NCBI RefSeq assembly: GCF_900105905.1 | Contig: NZ_FNSV01000005.1 | Coordinates: 8,327,501-8,391,500, forward strand | Origin: Rhodococcus koreensis | GTDB taxonomy: Bacteria > Actinomycetota > Actinomycetes > Mycobacteriales > Mycobacteriaceae | Length of the DNA: 64,000 bases | Reading direction: 5' to 3' | In this document: positions 20,660 through 29,682 of the stretch, in pieces | How positions within the stretch are numbered: the first letter of the stretch is position 1 | Layout of the letters: every line of letters starts with the position of its first letter | Notes under the pieces: generated by a model | The model's input: only the letters and a program-made list of their open reading frames with translations | Databases searched by the model: none | What the model was told of the DNA's origin: nothing | Position numbers and translations under genes: made by a program

Positions 20660-21421
20660 TCACGCCGTGACGATGACGGGGTCGCCGATCTTGGCGTTGT
20701 CGTAGAACCACCGCGCGTTCTCGGTGCTGAGATTGATGCAGCCGTGGCTGACGTTCTCGAAGCCCTGCGAACCCACCGACCACGGTGCGGCGTGCACGAA
20801 GATCCCGCCCCACGTGATGCGGGTGGCGTATTCGACGTAGAGGCGGTAGCCCTCCTCGTCGTCGATCGGGACACCGTACGTCGACGAATCCATGATCATG
20901 TCGCGGAACTGCTCGATGACGGGGAACGTCCCGAGTGGTGTCTCGTATCCGGGTTTGCCCATCGACGCAGGCATGGTCTGCACGATCTGGTCGTTGATGC
21001 TGACCGTGAACTGGTGCGTCGTCGTGTTCGCGACGGCGACGAGTGCGTCACCGACCTGGAACTGCGACTTCGCTCCCGCCGCTTCGACGGTCACCCCGGT
21101 GTGCGCCGGCCAGAAGTGGTCCGGGCTCCATTGCAGGGTGCGGTCGTCGATCCAGGAGAACTGCCCGGGCACCGGTGTCGACGGGGTGATCCGGACACCA
21201 CGCTCGGCGAGCGCGCGATCGGGCACCGGAGACGTGAACCGGACGACGACGGGATGTGCGATGCCGACGACCTGACCGCTCGCGGGGGAGAGTGCCGGCG
21301 CGAGGATCTTTCCGGTGACGGCCGGGGGCGCCGCCGACGCGGCGGCGCTCACTCCGCACACGGCGAGTGCCGCGAGTACCGAGACGAGGAACAGACGTCC
21401 GACCTGCTGAGCTTTCCACAT
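20660..21421 (-). CDS. L,D-transpeptidase with immunoglobulin-like domain
   Basis: These enzymes make 3-3 cross-links in peptidoglycan. The 253-residue protein (ATG 21421) begins with a signal sequence (MWKAQQVGRLFLVSVLAALA, Ala-rich cleavage region at about residue 30). An Ig-like domain spans about residues 40-120, then a YkuD catalytic domain with GKPGYETPLGTFPV and the active-site SHGCINLS motif near the C-terminus. It resembles the single-Ig, shorter mycobacterial Ldt proteins. An alternative start at 21454 adds 11 residues. It faces tRNA-Pro and is divergent from the sigma-factor gene. Confidence 0.93.
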   Translation of the reverse strand: MWKAQQVGRLFLVSVLAALAVCGVSAAASAAPPAVTGKILAPALSPASGQVVGIAHPVVVRFTSPVPDRALAERGVRITPSTPVPGQFSWIDDRTLQWSPDHFWPAHTGVTVEAAGAKSQFQVGDALVAVANTTTHQFTVSINDQIVQTMPASMGKPGYETPLGTFPVIEQFRDMIMDSSTYGVPIDDEEGYRLYVEYATRITWGGIFVHAAPWSVGSQGFENVSHGCINLSTENARWFYDNAKIGDPVIVTA

Positions 21422-21603
21422 GCCGTCCAGCCCTTCAGAGACTGTGAGCGTCATTTCAGTTAACCACGGCGATATCCGACAGCGGAACCGGGGAAACTGG
21501 ATGCATTACGCGCATCAGAGGGCCACGGGCGACGCGTCGTCGTCACATCGGCCGCGTTTCGCCGGTCACATAGGTGACAGACGGCGACGGAGGGATGTGA
21601 CCG

Positions 21604-22482
21604 ATGAACGAGAACGACGTGCTGGCGCAGCAGTTCGAGACGCATCGCCGGCACCTGCGGGCGGTGGCCTACCGGATGCTCGGCTCGCTCACCGAGGCCG
21701 AGGACGCGGTGCAGGAATCCTGGCTGCGGCTGAGCCGCACGGACACCGATTCCGTGGAGAACCTGGGCGGCTGGCTGACGACGGTGGTGGCCCGCGTGTG
21801 CCTGAACATGCTGCAGTCACGCAGGTCGCGGCGGGAAGAGCCCCTGGATGGACAGGTGCCCGACCCGATCGTGACGCTGACGGACGGAAGCTCCCCGGAG
21901 CAGGAGGCGGTGCTCGCCGATTCGGTGGGTCTCGCTCTGCTCGTGGTCCTGGGCACGCTCACCCCGTCGGAGCGGCTGGCGGTCGTGCTGCACGACATGT
22001 TCGCCGTGCCGTTCGAGGACATCGCCCCGATCGTCGAGCGATCCCCGGCGGCCGCCCGGCAACTGGCCAGCCGCGCACGCCGCCGACTGCAGGGAGCACC
22101 CGTTCCCGACACGGATCCCGTCCGGCAGCGCGCAGTGGTCGACGCGTTCCTGGCGGCAGCGAGGGGCGGCGACTTCGACGCCCTCGTGGCGGTACTGGAT
22201 CCGGAGGTCGTGCTCCGGGCCGACACGGGTGCGTTTCCTGCTGGCGCCTCCACGATGGTGCGCGGCGCGGAGACCGTCGCGGGCCGGGTTCTCGGGTTCG
22301 CGCGGCTGGCCCGGTTCGCGCACCCGGCACTCGTCAACGGTACCGCCGGTGTGGTCGCGATCTCCGAGGGGCAGCTGCTGTCGGTCCTGGGTGTCACGAT
22401 CCGGCAGGGCGTGATCGTGGAGATCGACATCCTCGCCGACCGCGAGCGCCTCGCCGGGCTCGTCGTCGAGAATCTCGACTGA
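21604..22482 (+). CDS. ECF sigma factor with C-terminal SnoaL-like domain (SigJ type)
   Basis: The 292-residue protein has sigma-70 region 2 (HLRAVAYRMLGSLTEAEDAV, then QESWLRL), region 4 (LTPSERLAVVLHDMFAVPFE followed by a helix-turn-helix) and a C-terminal domain of about 110 residues of the SnoaL/NTF2 type, as in SigJ and ECF41-like factors. In that group the extension takes the place of an anti-sigma factor; no anti-sigma gene is adjacent here. ATG 21604 lies just after GGAGGG. GGTCACAT (21564-21571) and its inverse ATGTGACC (21595-21602) flank the likely promoter. Confidence 0.9.
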   Translation: MNENDVLAQQFETHRRHLRAVAYRMLGSLTEAEDAVQESWLRLSRTDTDSVENLGGWLTTVVARVCLNMLQSRRSRREEPLDGQVPDPIVTLTDGSSPEQEAVLADSVGLALLVVLGTLTPSERLAVVLHDMFAVPFEDIAPIVERSPAAARQLASRARRRLQGAPVPDTDPVRQRAVVDAFLAAARGGDFDALVAVLDPEVVLRADTGAFPAGASTMVRGAETVAGRVLGFARLARFAHPALVNGTAGVVAISEGQLLSVLGVTIRQGVIVEIDILADRERLAGLVVENLD

Positions 22483-22497
22483 CGAGCCCGGTCGGGG

Positions 22498-23970
22498 TCA
22501 CTCCGTGCGTCGCTCACCGTCTCCGTGGGCGTTGCCGGTGCGTAAGGCGATCAGGGCTGCGGCAGCAAGGAAGATGCTGCCGGTCAGCAGCGCTCGCTGG
22601 AACCCGAAGGTGAGCGCCTCGGGCACAGGCGAATTCGCCGCGAGCAGACGCTGGGAATACGAGGTGGCGATCGCGGCGAAGATCGCCAGACCGAGCGCGC
22701 TGCCGACTTGCTGCGAAGCGTTCAGCAACGCCGCCGCGAGCCCGGCCTCGTCGGCAGGCACCCCCGCGTTGGCTGCGGTGGTGACGCCGACGAAGACGGC
22801 GCCGAGGCCCAGCGACACGATCATCAGCCCCGGGAACAGATCGGCGAGATAGGAGCCGTCGACCGGGATCCGGGACAAATAGAACAGGCCCGCCGCCGCC
22901 GCCAGCGCGCCCACGACGGTGACCGGGCGGGTTCCGATTCGCGTGAGCAATTGGGAGGAGAGTCCGGCTGCGACGCCGACGCCCAGACAGAGCGGAAGGT
23001 ACGCCGCCCCGGTCTGCATGGGGGAGTAGCCCAGAACATTCTGCATGTAGAGGGTGAGGAAGAAGAACATCGCGAGCAGACCGGCGAACGCGATCAGCCC
23101 GGTGACATTTGCCGCCGCCAGGCCCTTGATGCGGAAGATCGACAGCGGCAGCAGTGGATCGGGGCTGCGCTGCTCGTTCACCACGAACGCGGCGATCAGG
23201 ACGAACGCTCCGGCCAGCGCGCCGATCGTGCGGGCCGACCCCCACCCCTGGTCGGGCGCCTCGACCAGGGCGTAGACGAACATCAGCATGCCGCCGGTAC
23301 CGAGCACGCCACCCACTAGGTCGAAGTCCGCGAGCCTGGCGCGGCGGCGGTCGTCGGGAATCAGCGCGTAGACCGCGGGAAGCACGAGAGCACATGCCAC
23401 CGGGTTGACGAACAGCACCCATCGCCAGCCCGGGCCCTCGGTGAGCACACCACCGAGAAACACGCCGACGGCGGACGCGAGACCGCCCACGCCGGCCCAG
23501 ACACCGAGCGCGGTATGGCGTTCGGGCCCTTCCTCGAATGTCGTCGTCAGGATCGACAGCGCGGCCGGAAGCATCAGCGCCGCACCCACACCCTGTGTCA
23601 GCCGGGCGCCGATCAGGATCTCCGCGTTGCCCGCGAAACCACCGGCCAGCGAGGACAATCCGATGACGACCGTGCCGGTGACGAGAACGCGACGGCGGCC
23701 GAGGAGGTCGGCGAGGCGACCGCCGAGCAGCATGAACCCGCCGTAGGTGACGAGATAGCCGCTGGGCACCCACTGCAGTTGCTGCACAGAGAAGTCCAGG
23801 TCGCCGCGTATGTCGGGCAGCGCGATGTTGACGATGGATGCGTCGACGAAGTCGAGAAAGGCCACGGCGCACAACAACGTCAGGGTGAGTCTGCCGCGGG
23901 CGGTGGAGAGAAGCGGGGGTGCCGCAGTCGATTGTCGCGATCCGGACGTGCCGGTGATCGAGGTGTCCAT
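22498..23970 (-). CDS. MFS drug-efflux transporter, DHA2 family (14 TM)
   Basis: The 490-residue membrane protein has the DHA2/EmrB features: an N-terminal helix with FLDFVDASIVNIALPDI, motif A GGRLADLLGRRRVLVTG, and motif C-like GVGAALMLPAALSIL. There are about 14 hydrophobic segments. It probably exports a hydrophobic toxic compound with proton exchange; the substrate cannot be told from sequence. ATG 23970 is preferred, after AGGAAGG. A longer frame to 24108 runs through Arg/Pro-rich non-conserved sequence. It converges with the ECF sigma gene. Confidence 0.9.
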   Translation of the reverse strand: MDTSITGTSGSRQSTAAPPLLSTARGRLTLTLLCAVAFLDFVDASIVNIALPDIRGDLDFSVQQLQWVPSGYLVTYGGFMLLGGRLADLLGRRRVLVTGTVVIGLSSLAGGFAGNAEILIGARLTQGVGAALMLPAALSILTTTFEEGPERHTALGVWAGVGGLASAVGVFLGGVLTEGPGWRWVLFVNPVACALVLPAVYALIPDDRRRARLADFDLVGGVLGTGGMLMFVYALVEAPDQGWGSARTIGALAGAFVLIAAFVVNEQRSPDPLLPLSIFRIKGLAAANVTGLIAFAGLLAMFFFLTLYMQNVLGYSPMQTGAAYLPLCLGVGVAAGLSSQLLTRIGTRPVTVVGALAAAAGLFYLSRIPVDGSYLADLFPGLMIVSLGLGAVFVGVTTAANAGVPADEAGLAAALLNASQQVGSALGLAIFAAIATSYSQRLLAANSPVPEALTFGFQRALLTGSIFLAAAALIALRTGNAHGDGERRTE

Positions 23971-24125
23971 GTCGAAGCCTTCCTGTGCTCTCGGGTTTCG
24001 TGCGGGCGGTGCGGCGCCGTCGGCCGTCACTTCTATGACCGACGGCCCGGCGGCGATGTGACCGCGCGCAGGCCGCGGCGCGAGTACTGTCGGAACCCGG
24101 CAGGTCACGGAAACGGGAGGCTGGC

Positions 24126-24566
24126 ATGGCTGGACGGTTCGAAGGCACTGTGGTGATCGATCGCCCCATCGAGGAAGTGTTCGAGTACCTCGCCGCCGGG
24201 GTCAACGACCGGGAGTTCAGCCCGCGGGTCCAGGAGATCGTGAAGAAGACGGACGGTCCTCCCGGAGTCGGCACCGTCTTCGTCAGCACCGTCAAGGACG
24301 CGGGGATGACCACGAAGCGTGAGTTCGAACTCACCGAATTCGAGGCGCCGCGGAAGATTCGCTGGGCGGAGCGATCGAAGAATTCCGTGATCGCGAAAGA
24401 GGGCGGTTACGACCTCGAACCGTCGGGCGCGGGCACCAAGGTGACGATCTTCAATGTGCTGGAGGGTCACGGAATCGGGAAACTGATCGCGCCCCTCGCG
24501 CTTCGAGCAGCCCGCAAGGACGCGCCCGCATTCGCACAGCGAATCAAGGCTGCCGCGGAGAAGTGA
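24126..24566 (+). CDS. SRPBCC / polyketide-cyclase-like small protein
   Basis: The 146-residue protein fits the START/SRPBCC helix-grip fold. It opens with FEGTVVIDRPIEEVFEYLAA, contains a central beta-rich segment (FELTEFEAPRKIRWAERSKN) and ends with the amphipathic helix ALRAARKDAPAFAQRIKAAA. Such proteins bind hydrophobic ligands; the ligand is unknown. ATG 24126 follows GGGAGG. It is divergent from the MFS gene and convergent with the TetR gene. Confidence 0.83.
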   Translation: MAGRFEGTVVIDRPIEEVFEYLAAGVNDREFSPRVQEIVKKTDGPPGVGTVFVSTVKDAGMTTKREFELTEFEAPRKIRWAERSKNSVIAKEGGYDLEPSGAGTKVTIFNVLEGHGIGKLIAPLALRAARKDAPAFAQRIKAAAEK

Positions 24567-24572
24567 CTGGAT

Positions 24573-25208
24573 CTACCGTGCCGGAATGACGAGCGCCAGT
24601 ATCTGATCGACGCCCTCGGCGAGTGCGTCCGCCGCCGAGTCGTCGCCGGACAGATACCGGGCGAGACTCTGCTGGAACAGCCCGTCGAACACGGCGTACA
24701 TGGTGGGCGGGGCGATCGTGATCGTGCGTCCCGCCAGTTCCGCGTACCGGGACACGATGCGCCAGATCATGTTTTCGAGACTCTTGTCGATCGCGGCGAC
24801 GTCTGCGCGGAACGACTCCTCGAACAGCGACTGCGAGCGGAGGTCGTACCAGAGGCGATGCATCGAGGCCTCGCCGCGGAGCGAATCCACCAGTACCCGG
24901 CCGAATCCCGCCTTCAACTCCTCGGGCGTCTGCGCCGTGGCGACCACGCCGTCGTAGCGCGTGACGCAGCGCGCCTTGTAATGGCGGACGCAGTGCGTGA
25001 TCAGATCGACCTTGTCGCTGAAGTAGTAGTGCAGAACGCCGTGCGAGAACTCGGAGTTCTGGGCGATCTCCCGAAGGCTGGTGCGGGCGTAGCCGAGTTC
25101 CGAGAGGGTCTGCAACGCGGCTTCGGCGAGTTGATCCCGGCGCTCGGCGAATTTGTCGACCTGGCGGCGCGAGACCCGGTCGGCGTTCTTCTCGGCGACG
25201 GGTGTCAC
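24573..25208 (-). CDS. TetR-family transcriptional regulator
   Basis: The 211-residue protein has an N-terminal helix-turn-helix (LSELGYARTSLREIAQNSEF, then SHGVLHYYFSDKVDLI) and a C-terminal ligand domain (residues about 80-205) resembling the BetI/TetR_C6 type. GTG 25208 follows AGGAAG with 7-nt spacing. It is divergent from the SDR/acyl-CoA-synthetase operon, with palindromes in the shared intergenic region, so it probably represses itself and that operon until a substrate or CoA-ester is present. Confidence 0.9.
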   Translation of the reverse strand: MTPVAEKNADRVSRRQVDKFAERRDQLAEAALQTLSELGYARTSLREIAQNSEFSHGVLHYYFSDKVDLITHCVRHYKARCVTRYDGVVATAQTPEELKAGFGRVLVDSLRGEASMHRLWYDLRSQSLFEESFRADVAAIDKSLENMIWRIVSRYAELAGRTITIAPPTMYAVFDGLFQQSLARYLSGDDSAADALAEGVDQILALVIPAR

Positions 25209-25291
25209 GGCATTCTTCCTGTTCGGCTCGCGGAGTCCAGCACGGTGAGCATCAGTCTAGCCCGCGTTCCTTGACGACTGTGTAACAAAAG

Positions 25292-25329
25292 CTTGACAAT
25301 CGTCAAGGGAATTCTTGACAGTCGTCCAA
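25292..25329. promoter_or_regulatory. Paired TetR-type operators
   Basis: CTTGACAATCGTCAAG (25292-25307) is a perfect inverted repeat with 6-bp arms and a 4-bp centre. CTTGACAGTCGTCCAA (25314-25329) is a near copy 22 bp downstream, and a partial copy CTTGACGACTGT begins at 25270. The 22-bp centre-to-centre spacing is two helical turns. The sites lie between the divergent TetR and SDR genes. Confidence 0.8.
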
Positions 25330-25418
25330 AGTCGAATACGCTGTGATCCACACCACAATGCGAACAGTGTCTCGTGACGTGGTTTCCGCGAATCGTCTCG
25401 GTGCGAAGGCAGGTCGGA

Positions 25419-26222
25419 ATGAGCGTGCGTGATCTTGCAGGACGAAAAGCGCTGGTCACCGGTGGTGCGAAGGGTCTGGGGGCCGGAATGGCCGCCGCTC
25501 TCGCCGAAGCCGGTGCGGCGGTCGTGATCGGCGACGTCCTCGAGGACGAGGGACGCGCGACCGCCGACTCGCTCGGGAAGTCCGGTGTCGACACCGGATT
25601 CGTGACCCTCGACGTCACCGACGACGGCAACTGGGAGCGCGCCGTCGCTGCCACCGTGGAGCAACTCGGCGGACTCGACCTCCTCGTCAACAACGCCGGC
25701 ATCGAGATCTCGTCACTCGTGGTCGATATCGACCCCGCCGACGTCCGCCGGATGTGCGACGTGAACATCCTCGGTGTCGCGCTCGGCCTGAAGCACGGTC
25801 TGCGCGCGATGCGTCCCGGCGGTGCCGCGGGCGCGGGAGGGTCGATCGTCAACGTCTCCTCGGTGGCCGCCACCATCCCGTTCCCCGGCATCGCCGGCTA
25901 TTCCGCCACCAAGTCCGCCGTCGACCGGCTCACCCGGGTCGCGGCGCAGGAAGCGGGAAAACTGGGGTACGGCGTCCGCGTGAACTGTGTGTACCCCGGG
26001 CTGGTCGCCACGGAGATGGGACTCGGGCTGGCCGCCGACATGGAGCGGCTCGGATTGTGGCCCAGCGCCGACGCCGCGGTCGCCGACGTGATCGGCCTGA
26101 CCCCGCTCGGGCGGCTCGGTGAGGTCGCGGACATCGCCGACACCGTCGTCTTCCTGGCTTCCGACGCCGCCCGCTTCGTCACCGGAATCGGCCTGCCGGT
26201 CGACGGTGGCATGGGCATGTAA
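25419..26222 (+). CDS. Short-chain dehydrogenase/reductase
   Basis: The 267-residue classical SDR has the cofactor motif TGGAKGLGAG near residue 15, NNAG near residue 91, and the Ser-Tyr-Lys catalytic set in SSVAATIPFPGIAGYSATKS. An acid after beta-2 (VIGDVLED) suggests NAD(H). ATG 25419 (MSVRDLAGRKALVTGG) is preferred over an upstream ATG at 25374. It is the first gene of a probable three-gene operon under the adjacent TetR protein. The substrate is unknown. Confidence 0.9.
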   Translation: MSVRDLAGRKALVTGGAKGLGAGMAAALAEAGAAVVIGDVLEDEGRATADSLGKSGVDTGFVTLDVTDDGNWERAVAATVEQLGGLDLLVNNAGIEISSLVVDIDPADVRRMCDVNILGVALGLKHGLRAMRPGGAAGAGGSIVNVSSVAATIPFPGIAGYSATKSAVDRLTRVAAQEAGKLGYGVRVNCVYPGLVATEMGLGLAADMERLGLWPSADAAVADVIGLTPLGRLGEVADIADTVVFLASDAARFVTGIGLPVDGGMGM

Positions 26223-26265
26223 TTCGACCGCTCCGGCTCTCCCCGCATTCACCGAAAGGCACGTC

Positions 26266-27387
26266 ATGACCGACAAGAAGCCCGTCATCGTCTACGGAGT
26301 CTCCGGTTACACCGGACGGCTCGTGTGTGAATACCTGCGCGAGTTCAACATTCCGTTCATCGCCGCCGGCCGGGACAAGAAGCGAATTCAGGAAGTGGTC
26401 GACCGGATCCCCGGCCTGGACACCGTCGACCACGAGGTCGTCGAGGTGGAACACACCGTTCCGGCGCTGACGGAGCTGTTCAGCGGCGCGCGGGTGGTCA
26501 GCAACATGGTCGGCCCGTTCATCAAGCACGGCGCCGTCGTCGTCGAGGCGGCCCTCGCCGCGGGATGCCACTACACCGACACGACCGGGGAGCAGGACTG
26601 GGTTCTGGACGTGCAGGCGAAGTTCGGCGACCAGTTCGCGGAGAAGGGGCTGCTGCTGTCTCCCGGCGTCGCCCAGATGTACACCACCGGCGAGATCGCG
26701 GCGAACATCGCGCTCGAGACGCCGGGGCTGGACACACTCGACATTCTGGTGCTGTGGAAGGGTTTTCCCACCTACGCGTCCACGCAGACGATCTTCACGA
26801 TCCTCAAGGCCGACTGGTACTACCTGGAGCAGAACCGGTACGTGAAGTGGGACCCAGGTACCACTTTCGACGTCGTGGTGCCGGGACAGCACCAGATGGC
26901 CCTCGCGCTGCCGTGGGGCGGCACCTGCCACCCCGTGTGGTTCAAGGACGATCCGCGGGTGGCGAACGTGAAGGCGGCCGGCGGCGTGTTCGACCGCTCC
27001 GTGATGGAGGGCGTCGTCGCGACCCAGAAGATGGTCGAGGAGCAGATCAAGACCCTCCCCGCGGACGAGCAGGACGCGGCGCTCGCGGAGATCGCCGGCT
27101 CCGTGCAGGCAGGGATGCCGCCCAGGGAGAACCCCCGCGTCAACACGTCGCTCGACTCCGTGTACGCGTCGGGTCCGCTCGGCCGGGCGCACTGCGTCAT
27201 CCACGGAAACTGCAACTACAAGCAGACGGGACTCCTGCAGGCGTACGCCGCGCACTCCCTGTTGCAGCAGCCCCCGAAGCGAACCGGCCTCGCATCGGCG
27301 TGTCAGGCATTCGGGCATCGCGAACTCCTCGGAGCCCTGCGCAGTTTCGGCCTCGTGATGGAGCCGGTGCTCACCGTGCAGAGCTGA
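26266..27387 (+). CDS. Saccharopine-dehydrogenase-like NAD(P)-binding protein
   Basis: The 373-residue protein opens with a Rossmann motif (IVYGVSGYTGRLVCEYL) and continues with VVSNMVGPFIKHGAVVVEAA and YTDTTGEQDW, the pattern of the saccharopine-dehydrogenase / trans-acting enoyl-reductase superfamily. The C-terminal half (from about residue 150) is not one I can assign. Lysine metabolism genes are absent nearby, so a reductase role in the catabolic operon is more likely. ATG 26266 follows GAAAGG; the spacing to the SDR gene is 43 nt. Confidence 0.82.
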   Translation: MTDKKPVIVYGVSGYTGRLVCEYLREFNIPFIAAGRDKKRIQEVVDRIPGLDTVDHEVVEVEHTVPALTELFSGARVVSNMVGPFIKHGAVVVEAALAAGCHYTDTTGEQDWVLDVQAKFGDQFAEKGLLLSPGVAQMYTTGEIAANIALETPGLDTLDILVLWKGFPTYASTQTIFTILKADWYYLEQNRYVKWDPGTTFDVVVPGQHQMALALPWGGTCHPVWFKDDPRVANVKAAGGVFDRSVMEGVVATQKMVEEQIKTLPADEQDAALAEIAGSVQAGMPPRENPRVNTSLDSVYASGPLGRAHCVIHGNCNYKQTGLLQAYAAHSLLQQPPKRTGLASACQAFGHRELLGALRSFGLVMEPVLTVQS

Positions 27388-27421
27388 TCGTCCCGGCCGC
27401 GACCGTCAGGAGGACAGCACC

Positions 27422-28942
27422 ATGCGATTGACCGACTACCTCGACAAGGGCGCCTCGCTCGGACCGTCGTCGCCGTGCCTGACGATGGGCGAGCGGACGC
27501 TGACGTACGCGGACGTCCAGGACCTCAGCCGGCGGGTCGCCGCGGCGCTGGCACGGTCGGGGATCGCCGCGGGCGACAAGGTGGCCGTCCTGTCCGGCAA
27601 CGACCCGACCGCATTCTCCTGCGTGTTCGGGATCAGCCGGGCCGGGGCGGTGTGGTGCCCGATCAACCCGCGGAACGAAGCCGCGGAAAACAGGGACCTG
27701 CTCGACCTCTTCGACTGTCGCTGCCTGATCTTCCAGAAAGCGTTCGCGCCCTTGGTCGATCGGATCCGGCAGCAGTTACCGCTGCTCACGACGCTCGTCT
27801 GTCTCGACGGCGACGAGGCGTACGCCGACTCGTTCGACACCTGGCTGGGTGCCGAACGCCTCGACGCCGAGCCCGTAGACGACCTCGCGCTGATCGTCGG
27901 TACCGGCGGGACGACGGGACGTCCGAAGGGGGTGATGCTCACCGGCCGGAACATCGAGACGATGTCGGCGCTGACCCTGATGAGTTACCCGTTCGACGGC
28001 AGACCGGTGTACCTCGCCCTCGCGCCGCTGACCCACGCGGCGGGTGTCCTGTGCTTTCCGATCCTCACTCTCGGCGGGCAGGTGGTCATCCTACCCGCGC
28101 CCGACCTCGGGCAGTTCCTCGCGCACATCGAGCGGGACCGCGTCACCCACACGTTCCTCCCGCCGACCCTGATCTACATGCTGCTCGACCACGCCGACCT
28201 GGAGACGACGGACCTCGGTTCGCTGCAATGCTTCTGGTACGGCGCGGCGCCGATCTCGCCGACGCGGCTGAGCGAGGCGCTGACCCGGATCGGGCCGGTG
28301 ATGGCCCAGCTGTTCGGGCAGAGCGAGGCGCCGATGATGATCGCGACGATGGCGCCGAAAGACCACTTCGACGAGAACGGCTCGGTGGCCACCGCCCGGT
28401 TGAGTTCCGCGGGCCGACCCTCCCCGCTGGTCACGGTCGCGATCATGGACGGGCAGGGAACCCTGCTGCCGGCCGGGGAACGAGGCGAAGTGGTCGTGCG
28501 CAGCTCACTCGTCATGACGGGGTACTACAAGAATCCCGTTGCGACGCAGGAGGCGTCGGCACACGGCTGGCATCACACAGGCGACATCGGGTACCTCGAC
28601 GAGGACAACTTCCTGTACATCGTCGACCGCGCCAAGGACATGATCATCACCGGCGGATTCAACGTCTATTCCGTCGAAGTGGAACAGGCGCTCATGGCGT
28701 ACCCGGGCATCCAGGACTGCGGGGTGATCGGGCTCCCCGACGAGAAATGGGGCGAACGCGTCGTCGCCGTCGTCCAGACGCGAACCGGAAAGCCTATCGA
28801 GGCCGACGCGCTCACGGCGTTCGTGAAGGCGCGCATCGGCAGCGTGAAGACGCCGAAGGAGATCCTGGTCTGGCCCGATCTGCCTCGTTCGAAACTCGGG
28901 AAGGTCCTGAAGAACGAGATCAAACAGCAGTTGCTCGGGTGA
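27422..28942 (+). CDS. AMP-dependent acyl-CoA synthetase
   Basis: The 506-residue adenylate-forming enzyme would activate a carboxylic acid to its CoA thioester. It shows the phosphate-binding loop GTGGTTGRPKGVMLTGRN, FGQSEAP (A5 region), HTGDIGYLDEDNFLYIVDR (A7-A8), KDMIITGGFNVYSVEVEQAL and the catalytic Lys of PRSKLGKVLKNEIK (A10). The substrate is not predictable; the neighbours suggest a hydroxylated fatty, alicyclic or steroid-like acid. ATG 27422 follows AGGAGG. It ends the operon. Confidence 0.93.
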   Translation: MRLTDYLDKGASLGPSSPCLTMGERTLTYADVQDLSRRVAAALARSGIAAGDKVAVLSGNDPTAFSCVFGISRAGAVWCPINPRNEAAENRDLLDLFDCRCLIFQKAFAPLVDRIRQQLPLLTTLVCLDGDEAYADSFDTWLGAERLDAEPVDDLALIVGTGGTTGRPKGVMLTGRNIETMSALTLMSYPFDGRPVYLALAPLTHAAGVLCFPILTLGGQVVILPAPDLGQFLAHIERDRVTHTFLPPTLIYMLLDHADLETTDLGSLQCFWYGAAPISPTRLSEALTRIGPVMAQLFGQSEAPMMIATMAPKDHFDENGSVATARLSSAGRPSPLVTVAIMDGQGTLLPAGERGEVVVRSSLVMTGYYKNPVATQEASAHGWHHTGDIGYLDEDNFLYIVDRAKDMIITGGFNVYSVEVEQALMAYPGIQDCGVIGLPDEKWGERVVAVVQTRTGKPIEADALTAFVKARIGSVKTPKEILVWPDLPRSKLGKVLKNEIKQQLLG

Positions 28943-29023
28943 CGGCGGACGCCCGGCACGCGGGCCTCGAAACGCGGGGGACCGGAACGTGGGTTTCGCG
29001 GCGAGTGGCGATACTGTCGGGTG

Positions 29024-29641
29024 ATGGTGAATGGGCACGTACTCAGCAGGGAACGGCTCGCCGACGCGCTGGCCCGCTTCGAACCACGGATCGTGGACCC
29101 GGCGAACCGGCGGTCCGCGGCGGTCGTGATCGCCGTGATGAACGACGGCGCGGACGGTCAGGCCGTTCCGCTGACCAGGCGCCCGAGCAAGATGCGCGCG
29201 CATCCGGGGCAGTTCGCGTTGCCCGGTGGCGGGGTGGATCCGGGGGAGACCGGCGAGGACGCCGCCCGGCGCGAACTGCACGAGGAACTCGGCCTCGACG
29301 TGGAGCCGTCCGCGGTGCTCGGCAGACTCGACGACTACGTCACCCGCTCCGGGTACGTCATCACGCCCTTCGTCGTGTGGTCGGAGCAGTCGATCACCTC
29401 GCTCGTCCCCAACCACGAGGAAGTGGCGGAAGTGTTCTCGGTGGGCGTTGCCGAGATCGACGCCGAGCCGCGATTCGTGGAGATCCCCGAATCGTCGAAA
29501 CCGGTGATCCAGTGGCCGTTCCGGCGTCACCTCGTGCACGCCCCGACGGGCGCGGTCGTGTACCAGTTCCGGGAGGTCGCACTGCACGACCGGCACACCC
29601 GGATCGACGGTTTCGACCAACCCGTCTTCGCCTGGCGGTAG
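29024..29641 (+). CDS. NUDIX hydrolase (CoA-pyrophosphatase-like)
   Basis: The 205-residue protein has a complete Nudix box (GGGVDPGETGEDAARRELHE followed by ELGL) preceded by RRPSKMRAHPGQFALPGG. The MRxHxGQxxxPGG pattern is characteristic of CoA pyrophosphatases such as NudL. It probably cleaves CoA or acyl-CoA, which fits its place next to an acyl-CoA synthetase. TACTGT (29012-29017) ends 6 nt before ATG 29024, suggesting a leaderless transcript; GTG 29021 is in frame too. Confidence 0.88.
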   Translation: MVNGHVLSRERLADALARFEPRIVDPANRRSAAVVIAVMNDGADGQAVPLTRRPSKMRAHPGQFALPGGGVDPGETGEDAARRELHEELGLDVEPSAVLGRLDDYVTRSGYVITPFVVWSEQSITSLVPNHEEVAEVFSVGVAEIDAEPRFVEIPESSKPVIQWPFRRHLVHAPTGAVVYQFREVALHDRHTRIDGFDQPVFAWR

Positions 29642-29682
29642 GCGGCCACGCTCACCGGGATACGCGACTAATCTCACAGTCC

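Noticed and set aside
24573..28942. Lysine biosynthesis or degradation cluster
   Set aside because: Only one protein is saccharopine-dehydrogenase-like, and that superfamily is functionally broad; SDR and acyl-CoA synthetase neighbours point elsewhere.
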